From assembly GCA_030613505.1 (NCBI GenBank), contig JAUWLW010000036.1, positions 1 to 29,731 of the forward strand: 29,731 nt of DNA, read 5' to 3'. Under the pieces are notes generated by a model that worked only from the letters and a program-made list of their open reading frames with translations, was not told the DNA's origin and searched no databases. Source of the DNA: Candidatus Zixiibacteriota bacterium (lineage in GTDB: Bacteria > RBG-13-66-14 > B26-G2 > WVWN01). A program made the position numbers and the translations under genes. Of this stretch, positions 1-7,900 are shown piece by piece (position 1 is the stretch's first letter; each line of letters starts with the position of its first letter).

Positions 1-1226
1 GCGATTACGCCCTCGCTGTAATCGTAGTTGAACGACCAGTTCTCGTTGGGCCGGTAGTAAGCACCGGCGAACATAGTGTTACGCGGGTACGCTAATATGT
101 TTTGACGCCAACCGGCCTTTACGGAAACATCCTCCGCAAACCAACGCTCCATACCTACTTGGGTATTGGTCCACATTTCGGTTAACTTATGCTCTCCGAT
201 TACTTTGCCGGTATCGTCGAGCGTATCCACGCCGATACTGACGAAGTTGACGTTGTAGTCGAACGCGAGCGTGGTCTGCTCGTCGGGATAGAAGGCGAAG
301 CCCGGCAATACCCTGACGTCGTACTCCGACCCTTCGGCCATGTCGTAGTTCAAATCGTCGTCGGTGACTGTCACGTTCGGCGTTATCTTCCCGTCGAAGT
401 TCACGCCCAGAGCGAATTTCGGCCACGGCATAAAGCGGTAGCCCGCGCGCGTTAGGATTCTCATCGCCTTGGCTTCGCCGCCCGCCATCGGCTCGTACGG
501 TTCGTCGATCTCGAACCTGTTTTTCAGCATTTGGACGCCGCCCGCGGCGTGAAATCGCGTGCCGTTGGTTCGGTAAAAGATGCCGCCCAGTAATTCCATA
601 TCGGTCAACGCGAGCTCGGCCGAGGCGACGTCGTCGATCTCGTCCTCCAGAACGTGAGCCGTGCGCGCGTACTTCCCGGCAAAGCCGAAAGCCCAGGGCG
701 GACTGTCGAGGGCGAGTAAGCCCTTCACGTACTGGGCCGGGATGCTGAACGATATAACTTCGCCCTCGTAGAAATAGCCTATCTCCGGAAGGCCCATCCC
801 GACGGCGCCGAAGGAGATCTTATCCCAGTTATACCCGCCTTCCACGCCGAATACGATATCACCCATTCTGAACGCCGCGAGGCCGGAGCCTCCCACCGAA
901 GTATTGAGCTTCAGCTCAGCCGCGGCTTCGCCCGGCTCGGGGGGTTTACCGGGTTCAACCTTACCTTTGTTCTCGGTGTACTTCAGCGAGCCCATCGACC
1001 AGTCGCCGCCGACGTCGGCAAGTATCGTCGAACGCTCGTAATATACGAGCCTGGCCGGGTTGGCGACGTAGGCGAAGGTCGCGTTATCCTCGGCGTTAAA
1101 CTCTACGCTCGTACCGCCGTCGAACGATGACGCGGCAAAAGCAAAACCGGCGCTCAGCGGGAATATTAAAACCGCGAACGCCGGCCACCGTAGGATAGCA
1201 TACGTTTTCTTTCTGGGCTTTAGCAT
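1..1226 (-). CDS. Outer-membrane beta-barrel protein, C-terminus beyond the window
   Basis: Reading the minus strand from the ATG at 1226 gives an open frame of at least 408 codons that leaves the window at base 1. The start has a good Shine-Dalgarno (GGGAGG, 6 bases upstream). The product begins with a basic N-terminus and a hydrophobic run ending in AGFAFA, a signal peptide. It continues as alternating short strands rich in Tyr, Phe, Gly and Asp (for example VGMERWFAEDVSVKAGWRQN and MFAGAYYRPNENWSFNYDYS), the pattern of a transmembrane beta-barrel. An early NATFAYVANPARL stretch resembles the PorV/FadL-like class of barrels, a weak resemblance. Substrate or partner is unknown. It is transcribed in the same direction as the next barrel gene but has its own promoter. 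Confidence 0.75.
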   Translation of the reverse strand, partial: MLKPRKKTYAILRWPAFAVLIFPLSAGFAFAASSFDGGTSVEFNAEDNATFAYVANPARLVYYERSTILADVGGDWSMGSLKYTENKGKVEPGKPPEPGEAAAELKLNTSVGGSGLAAFRMGDIVFGVEGGYNWDKISFGAVGMGLPEIGYFYEGEVISFSIPAQYVKGLLALDSPPWAFGFAGKYARTAHVLEDEIDDVASAELALTDMELLGGIFYRTNGTRFHAAGGVQMLKNRFEIDEPYEPMAGGEAKAMRILTRAGYRFMPWPKFALGVNFDGKITPNVTVTDDDLNYDMAEGSEYDVRVLPGFAFYPDEQTTLAFDYNVNFVSIGVDTLDDTGKVIGEHKLTEMWTNTQVGMERWFAEDVSVKAGWRQNILAYPRNTMFAGAYYRPNENWSFNYDYSEGVI

Positions 1227-1275
1227 GTGGACCTCCCGTGTTGAAAAGCACTGAAAGATACCCTTTTCCTCCATC

Positions 1276-1303
1276 ATTCTACATTAGACGCGGGAAATTT
1301 CAA
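1276..1303 (-). promoter_or_regulatory. Predicted sigma70 promoter of the large barrel gene
   Basis: On the minus strand TTGAAA (1303-1298), a 16-base spacer and TAGAAT (1281-1276) lie about 50 bases upstream of the ATG at 1226. Five of six positions match consensus in each box. It lies immediately downstream of the terminator of the preceding gene, which supports separate transcription. Confidence 0.5.
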
Positions 1304-1304
1304 T

Positions 1305-1340
1305 AAAAAAACGCCCCGCCAAGAAGACGAGGCAAAGGGC
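1305..1340 (-). terminator. Rho-independent terminator after the small barrel gene
   Basis: On the minus strand an interrupted GC stem (GCCC..GCC pairing with GGC..GGGC) is followed by a run of seven T. It lies about 80 bases past the stop of the 1422-1955 gene. The stem has an internal loop, so it is not ideal. Confidence 0.5.
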
Positions 1341-1421
1341 CCGAATTAATCGCGGCCACGCCATAAAATTCCTTAGATTAATCGCCGCGGAGACTCTTCC
1401 GGCAGATCTGCTTTTCGCACG

Positions 1422-1955
1422 TTATAAGAACCAGTACGCGGCGCCGACGCGGATCGTCAGAAAGGCACCCTTGTCCGCGAAATCTACGAAATGCTGGTCG
1501 ACGTCCGCCACGACGGCCCAATCGTTACCCACCGGGAAGTCACCGCCTATGGCTATATTAGCACCTATAGAGACGTCGCCATCCCTGTCCCAATAAACGC
1601 CCGGCCCCAAGGCTATATATCCCGAGATCTCCTTCGTCGGGATGCCGAAGTACCAACGGGCGTCGGCGTTAAAGTTCCCGAGGTAAGTGTCCTCCAAACT
1701 TCCATCTTGGGTGCGAAAGCTGTTGTAGCCGACCATCCCGTACGCGAACAACCTCTCGTTACGGCCTATTCTGGTCCCGTAACCCAGCGAACCACAGAAG
1801 CGCTGCCGGTAATCTTCTTGGAATGCGGCGTGGTCCGGTATCGCGAAGCCCAAGCCCAAGGCGCCGAAATTACGTAAATCGCGGTCGGCCGCGGCGGGGC
1901 TCCAAAAACCGAACGCTACAACAGAAACCGCCAGAGATATCAATATTCCCTTCAT
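1422..1955 (-). CDS. Small outer-membrane beta-barrel protein
   Basis: The 177-residue product has a clear signal peptide (MKGILISLAVSVVAFGFWSPAAA) followed by about 150 residues of amphipathic strands (LFAYGMVGYNSF, FNADARWYFGI, GYIALGPGVYWD, FLTIRVGAAYWFL). The length suits an eight-stranded OmpA/OmpW-type barrel. The last strand carries the C-terminal aromatic pattern recognised by the BAM machinery (a Phe one residue before the end). The ATG is preceded by AAGGAG at a normal distance. No enzyme motif is visible and I do not assign a function. An open frame on the opposite strand at 1491-1877 is a shadow. Confidence 0.75.
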   Translation of the reverse strand: MKGILISLAVSVVAFGFWSPAAADRDLRNFGALGLGFAIPDHAAFQEDYRQRFCGSLGYGTRIGRNERLFAYGMVGYNSFRTQDGSLEDTYLGNFNADARWYFGIPTKEISGYIALGPGVYWDRDGDVSIGANIAIGGDFPVGNDWAVVADVDQHFVDFADKGAFLTIRVGAAYWFL

Positions 1956-2076
1956 ATCCGGGACTCCTTTATCTTGCTATGTAGTCGAAGCCGTTTAAGG
2001 TAAACCGCCGTACCGGCCGCCGCGTCAACGGCGCCGTAAATTAGTCCCGTTTAGCCGCGTTATGGTTTAACATACT

Positions 2077-2103
2077 AAAAAACCCCTTCGCCGGGAAGGG
2101 GTT
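2077..2103 (-). terminator. Rho-independent terminator after the adenylyl cyclase gene
   Basis: A perfect stem AACCCCTT / AAGGGGTT with a 7-base loop at 2081-2103 is followed, on the minus strand, by six T (2082-2077). It lies about 60 bases past the cyclase stop codon. Confidence 0.85.
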
Positions 2104-2161
2104 CCGACGCGGCGCCGGACTCGATGGTTTTCAATTCGTCAAACTCCGGCGTCGGTGTTGT

Positions 2162-4690
2162 TTAACCGTCGTTGGACCTTCGTAAATAATACATCGGCGT
2201 CGGGCCGAGGGTATGCAGCGGCAGCTCTCCCCGGAACTCGAACTCGAAATGGTCCCCTAGTTCTTCGTATACCGCCTCCGAGACGTTAATATACCCGGGC
2301 TCGGACGCCTCCTGGAGTCTCGATGCTACATTTACGGTGTCGCCCCACACATCGTACACCATACGCCACCCCTTGACCAACCCGGCTATGCAAGGGCCAA
2401 CGTGAATCCCGATACGCACTTGCCAATCGCGCTTCCCCACCACTTTCAAAATATCGAGGGCGGCTTTCGCGCAATATTCCACCTGGTTATCTTCGGTAAA
2501 GAGCCCTCCGGCGTATATATATCCGTCGCCCACGGTTTTCAATTTTTCCAAACCGTCGTCCTTCACTATCAGGTCGAAGGCGTGAAAATATGCGGCCAAT
2601 TTCGTAACCAACGCCTTGTGGCTGACGCGTGCCGAGATGCCGGAGAAACCGGCGATATCTATGAAGACGATGGTAACGCTGGGGACGAACCGCGGCAGCG
2701 GCGTCTCGACCTCTTCGAGTTCCTTTATAACCTGCTCGGGGAGTATATTACGCAACAACTCATCGGTGCGACGGTGCGCTTCCTCGAGCTGACGCGTCTT
2801 GAGTTTCAGCTCGGCCTCAATTCTCTTTTGGTCCGTTATGTCCAAAGCAACGCCTAACGTATATTTGTAATTACCCGCCTCGTCGAAAAAGGGCGTCGAG
2901 GAAACCAAAAATTGCCTTTCGCTGCCGTCTTTGCGCCGCATTACGGTCTCGTACTTAGTCGGTTCCCTTTTACTTAACTTTTTTTCGGTAGCTGCCTTCA
3001 ACTTAAGGAATTCTTCCTCCGTCACCAACTCCCCGACGTTCATCCCCGTCAACTCTTCTTTGGCATACCCCAACATGTCACAGTAAGCCTGGTTGACGAA
3101 GAGAAAGTTCTCGTCGCCGTCGACGATGGCGAATCCGCCGTGAACGGCCTCTACCAAACTCCGGTACCGTTCCTCGCTCTCCGTCAGCGCCTCCAAACTC
3201 CGCGCCCGTTTGATCGCCATCTCGGCCTGACGGGCGAAGACGGTTAACTTCTCCAGCTCGCCTTCGTCGTAAACGCCGGCGTCTTTGCAAATCGTTATTA
3301 CGCCTAAGACGTCGCCGCCGTCAAACATCGGCACGGCGATGACGGATTCATTTTCGTCTTCCGTAGCGTCGGTCCCCGGCACGTGGACCCGGTAATCGTC
3401 CTCGGCACCGATATTCACGAATGATCCGACGCCGCTTTCCGCCACCCGCCCCGTAACGCCCACGCCCAACCTTACGTCGAAGGACAGTATCGCCTCGACG
3501 CCCTTCCGCGTATTCGCGTACAAAGGCTTAAGAATTCCTCCATCACGGTCCAACAGGTAAACGATACAGTCGTCACCGCGCAAGAGCGACATAGCCTGGT
3601 CGGCGATTTCACGCAGGACCGCCTCCAACTCGATTTCGTCCGCCAGCGCCAGCGTCGTATGGTATATACCCCGATAACGCTCCTCACTCTCGCGCAACGC
3701 CTCCGCCGCCTTTACCGCCTCAGTCACGTCCTCGGTAATTACGACCGCCCCCACAATCTCGCCCGAGGGGTTCGTCAGCGCGTTGATTTTCGTGTTCAAG
3801 ACGCGCTCCCCCCTTCTCAGCGTCCGGTGACGAAGGCCGCCCTGCTCAAAAGGCTCGCCTCTCTCAAGCACCTTCTTGATCGCGGCCCCCAAAGGCTCTT
3901 CGGCCAGAACCGGGAAGGCTTCGAAAATGTTCTTTCCCTCTATATCGGCGGAGTCGACGCCGAATTGCCGTTCCATACCCTGGTTCCAGATCTTAACCGT
4001 ACCGGCTTTATCCAACGCGTAAATACCTACCTGCGTACTCTCAATAATGTTTTCCGTAAATTCGTTGAAATACCTCTTCTCCTCCTCGACGCGTTTACGG
4101 TCCGCTACTTCGCGGCGGAGTTTTTCGTTGGTTTCCCTTAGCTCGTTAGTACGTTCTTCGACGAGTTCCTCGAGTTTGTGGCGGTACCGGGCCAACTCCG
4201 CCTCGACCTGTTTGCGCTCCGTCACGTCTTCGACGACGCCGTCGACGTACTCGATTTCGCCGTCGTCCGCCCTCGCGGCCCGGGCGCTTACGGCCCCCCA
4301 AAAAACCGTACCGTCAACGCGTTTAAACTCCACTTCGTAACCCGAGACGGTGCCCGCCGAAGCCATTTCTTCTACAAACTTGTCGCGGTCTTCGGACCTT
4401 AAGTAGAAATCGGCCACGCGGGCGTCCGTTACGTCTTCCGGCTCCTTATAACCCAGCATCTTGGCCAACGCCACGTTGGCGGAGAGGACCCGACCGTCGG
4501 CACCGGGCGTGTAACGGAATACGCCCACCGGGACGTTCGCTTGCAACGTACGGTGGCGTTCTTCCGATTCTCTCAACGCCTCGACGGCGCGCTTCCTCGC
4601 CGCCTCTATCGCGTCCAACTCGAGAACGAGACATCTCAGGCGCTCGAGCTCCTTTATCAGCTCCGCTTTCGTCTTCTTATCGTCTTTCAT
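2162..4690 (-). CDS. PAS/GAF-regulated class III adenylyl cyclase
   Basis: An 842-residue protein with no signal peptide or membrane span, so cytosolic. Order: N-terminal coiled coil (MKDDKKTKAEL start), PAS about 46-160, coiled coil 163-205, PAS 208-325, GAF 345-495, PAS 505-622, a signalling helix with LLRNILPEQVIKEL, then a class III cyclase domain 670-842. The cyclase keeps the metal-binding Asp678 (FIDIAGFS) and Asp722 (TVGDGY), the adenine-selecting Lys718 and Asp780 (YDVWG), and Asn787 and Arg791 (NVASR). It should therefore make cAMP from ATP as a homodimer; guanylyl cyclases have Glu and Cys at the selecting positions. PAS 1 and PAS 2 closely resemble modules in the neighbouring HD-GYP protein. 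It is probably its own transcription unit. No strong Shine-Dalgarno precedes the ATG. Confidence 0.93.
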   Translation of the reverse strand: MKDDKKTKAELIKELERLRCLVLELDAIEAARKRAVEALRESEERHRTLQANVPVGVFRYTPGADGRVLSANVALAKMLGYKEPEDVTDARVADFYLRSEDRDKFVEEMASAGTVSGYEVEFKRVDGTVFWGAVSARAARADDGEIEYVDGVVEDVTERKQVEAELARYRHKLEELVEERTNELRETNEKLRREVADRKRVEEEKRYFNEFTENIIESTQVGIYALDKAGTVKIWNQGMERQFGVDSADIEGKNIFEAFPVLAEEPLGAAIKKVLERGEPFEQGGLRHRTLRRGERVLNTKINALTNPSGEIVGAVVITEDVTEAVKAAEALRESEERYRGIYHTTLALADEIELEAVLREIADQAMSLLRGDDCIVYLLDRDGGILKPLYANTRKGVEAILSFDVRLGVGVTGRVAESGVGSFVNIGAEDDYRVHVPGTDATEDENESVIAVPMFDGGDVLGVITICKDAGVYDEGELEKLTVFARQAEMAIKRARSLEALTESEERYRSLVEAVHGGFAIVDGDENFLFVNQAYCDMLGYAKEELTGMNVGELVTEEEFLKLKAATEKKLSKREPTKYETVMRRKDGSERQFLVSSTPFFDEAGNYKYTLGVALDITDQKRIEAELKLKTRQLEEAHRRTDELLRNILPEQVIKELEEVETPLPRFVPSVTIVFIDIAGFSGISARVSHKALVTKLAAYFHAFDLIVKDDGLEKLKTVGDGYIYAGGLFTEDNQVEYCAKAALDILKVVGKRDWQVRIGIHVGPCIAGLVKGWRMVYDVWGDTVNVASRLQEASEPGYINVSEAVYEELGDHFEFEFRGELPLHTLGPTPMYYLRRSNDG

Positions 4691-4734
4691 ACAACGGACC
4701 GGCCCGGCCGGCCCTAACGGTCGGCAACAAAAGA

Positions 4735-4790
4735 TGACTTATACTATATTGTGTTTATATTAACATATTATTGGCTTAAATTTTTAACGT
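4735..4790 (-). promoter_or_regulatory. AT-rich probable promoter region of the cyclase gene
   Basis: This stretch is strikingly AT-rich compared with its surroundings. It lies between the terminator of the HD-GYP gene and the cyclase start. Several -10-like hexamers occur on the minus strand (TATAGT, TATAAG), but no -35 box is convincingly spaced, so I mark only the region. Confidence 0.3.
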
Positions 4791-4812
4791 AAAAAGCCGC
4801 CTCCGCGGCGGC
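4791..4812 (-). terminator. Rho-independent terminator after the HD-GYP gene
   Basis: The stem GCCGCC / GGCGGC with a 5-base loop (4796-4812) is followed on the minus strand by five T (4795-4791). It separates the HD-GYP gene from the cyclase gene although both run the same way. Confidence 0.8.
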
Positions 4813-4927
4813 CCCGAAAGGTAACTAAACCGGCTTCCCCCCAGTCGTTCGCGGCCACCCGTATCTTGCACCGGCCTATGCTCCCCATCCAGCCGGCCCG
4901 AAGCACTCAAGGAAGTTAACCTAATAC

Positions 4928-7900
4928 CTAATTAAACCGGAAGTCCTCCTCATGGAACAACTTAAGGCAGACGTCGACGACGTCCGCGTCGTACAGCACG
5001 CCCCTGTAACTCGAGATCTCGTCGAGCGCTTTCTCCTGTCCCAAAGCAGGACGGAACGGCCTGTGCGACGACATCGCCTCCACGACGTCAGCCACGCTCA
5101 AAATGCGAGCCTCCACCGCGATGTCACGGTCCTTTAGGCCCAACGGGTACCCGGAGCCGTCAAGGCGTTCGTGGTGTTGCAACACGAACCTGGTTATAGG
5201 TTTCCCGAACTCGACGTTCTTTAGGATATCGAAGCCCACCTGAGGGTGATTCTTAATAATATTCATTTCCAGCTCCGTTAGCGGGCCCGGTTTGCTTAGG
5301 ATCCCCTCCGGTATAGATATTTTGCCGACGTCGTGGACGACGGCGGCTAAAAAGATACTCTCGACCTGGTTATCGGATAGGCTCATTTCCTCCGCTATGG
5401 CCCGCGCCAGTTTCGCCACCCGCAACTGGTGGCCGGAGGTATACGGGTCACGCGTCTCAACCATCTTGGACATGGCGTAGATCGTACCGTTCAAACTTTT
5501 TTTCACTTCGTCGTAAGCGATTTTGCGGTCCGTTATTTCTCGAACGACGGAGAGCACTTCGTCTTCCTTTACGGGGACTACGCGCGCTTCGTAAAAACAA
5601 AGGCCTTTGGGCCTTTCGAGTTCGTATTCGAAAGTACGCGCCTCGCCGGTCGCCAATGCTTCTTTTACGCAGTCGAAGATCGACTCCACGTAATTATCGG
5701 AAAAGCCGACGTCGCGGACGTTCTTGCCGATAATTTCGTCGCGCGGTATGGCCAAATCCTCGTCCCGGTCGGCCTTAAAATCGGTGAAGGTCCCGTCCTT
5801 GGTAAGGACGAACATCATGTCCGGTATGGCTTGGAGAAGGGCTTCGTTTCGCCGGACGCTGTGGGCGAGTGCCTTCTCGGCGCGCTTACGATCGGCAATA
5901 TCCCTAACCATAGCCATCGACGCCGGCCGGCCCTCGAAGGTGACGACGCCGGCGTTAATCTCTACCGGGATCTCTTCACCGGCCTTATTCAAAACGGCGA
6001 TTTCGAATATACTGGGGCCGCCTTCGCCCGCCATCGTACGTTTATGTTTTTCCTTCACCTTTTCTCTGAACGACGGCGCGACAAACTGGTCGAAATCCTC
6101 TTCGATTATCTCCGCAGCGTTATCGTAACCGAGGAGTTCCACCAACGCGCGGTTGGCGAACTTCAGTAAGCCGTCTTGGGCGATCGCGACGCCGTCGGTC
6201 GCTTGCTCTACAAAAGTCCGGTACTTTTCTTCGGATTCGGCTAGAGCCCTTTCGGCGTCTTTGCGTTGCGTAATGTCCTCCAAAATGCCGTCGAAGTACG
6301 CCACCTTCCCGTCCGCCCCTGTAACCGCGCTCGCGCTCAGCGAACCCCAAAAAGAGGTCCCGTCCTTTCGCTGGAACAGGGTCTCGTAATCGGGTAAAGC
6401 CCCCGCCGAACTCACGGCCGCGATAAACTCTCTGCGCTCGTCCGGGTTAACATATAAGTCCGCGACCCGCGTCTCATACATCTCTTCCAGTTTATCGTAC
6501 CCGAACATCTTGGCCAAAGCCGGATTCGCCGAGAGCATGTAACCGTCGGGCCGGGCGGACGATCGGAAGACGCCTACGGGGATATTCGCCGTTAACGTAC
6601 GGAAGCGTTCCTCGCTCGCTCGGAGTTTTTCCCCGTAACTCACCTGTTCCGTGACGTCCTCCGTAATAACAACCGCCCCCGCCAAGCCGCCCGACGAATC
6701 TTTTAACGGGTTTATTTTAGTATTTAAGATGCGTTCGCCTTTTTCCAACGTTCGGTGTTTTACGCCCGACTCGTCGAACGACTCGCCGCGCTCCAACGCG
6801 GCCCTAACGGCCTTACCCAACGGCTCCGACTCTAACGCGGGGAAAGCTACGAAGATGTTTCGACCCACCAGTTCCGCTGAGGCAACGCCGAACTGGCTCT
6901 CCATGCCCCGGTTCCATATTCGGACGGTACCGTTCTTGTCCAAAGCGTATATCCCTACTTGCGTACTACCAATAATATTCTCGGTGAACTCGCTGAAGTA
7001 CCGGATTTTCTCCTCGGCGCGGGTACGTTCGGTAACGTCTTCGGTAATAACGACCGCGCCGACCACCCCTCCCGAAGCGTCCCTCATAGGGTTGATTTTG
7101 GTATTTAGTATGCGTTCCCCCTTCTTAATCGTCTTGTGTCTCAGGTCACTTTGCTCGAAAGGTTCTCCTCCGGCGAGGGCTTTTTTGATCGCAACGCCGA
7201 GCGGTTCCTCGTCGAGGGCGGGGAAAGCCTCGAAGATGTTCCGCCCGACGACCTCGTCCGGCCTTACGCCGAATTGGCTTTCCATGCCGTAGTTCCAAAT
7301 TTGCACCGTGCCTTTCCGGTCCACGGCGTAAATTCCCACCTGCGTACTTTCGATGATGTTCCTCGCGAACTCGCTGAAGTACGTAATGCGCTTCTCCGCC
7401 CTCTTCCGCTCGGTGAGGTCTCGAATCGTAACTATGGCGGCGGGGCGCCCCTCGTATTGGATCATGCCGGTATTAAGTTCCACCGGGGCCTTGGCACCAT
7501 CGCGTTTTAATATGTCTATTTCGAAAATGAGCGATGTCCCCACGCCGGCCATCGTATTCCGATGCTTCTCCGCCACCATCTCTTTGAATTCCGGGGCAAC
7601 GAAGGGCATAAATTCGTTGCCTATTAATTCGTCCGGGGCGTCGTAACCTAAGAGCTCGACTAGCGCCGGGTTCGCAAACTTGAAAAGGCCGTCCTGAACG
7701 ATCATGACGCCGTCGGTCGCCTGCTCCACTAACGTGCGGTGTTTCTCCTCCGACTCGGCCAAAGCCTCCTCGGCCTCCCTACGGCCCGAAACATCTTCCA
7801 GGATTCCATCGAAGTACGCAACCTGGCCGTCGGGCCCCTTAACCGCGCGGGCGCTGAGAGAACCCCAAAAAACGGTCCCGTCCTTCCTCTTAAATTGGGT

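Noticed and set aside
187-455. Overlapping open frames on both strands near the left end
   Set aside because: Both lie inside the long minus-strand outer-membrane barrel frame and have Arg-rich, low-complexity translations typical of shadows.
4813-4927. Cyclic-di-GMP riboswitch near the signalling genes
   Set aside because: The sequence shows no conserved aptamer core and lies in the 3' region of the HD-GYP gene.
5429-6169. A 246-codon plus-strand frame
   Set aside because: It runs antisense to the HD-GYP protein; the latter has clear PAS domains here, and no start site supports the antisense frame.
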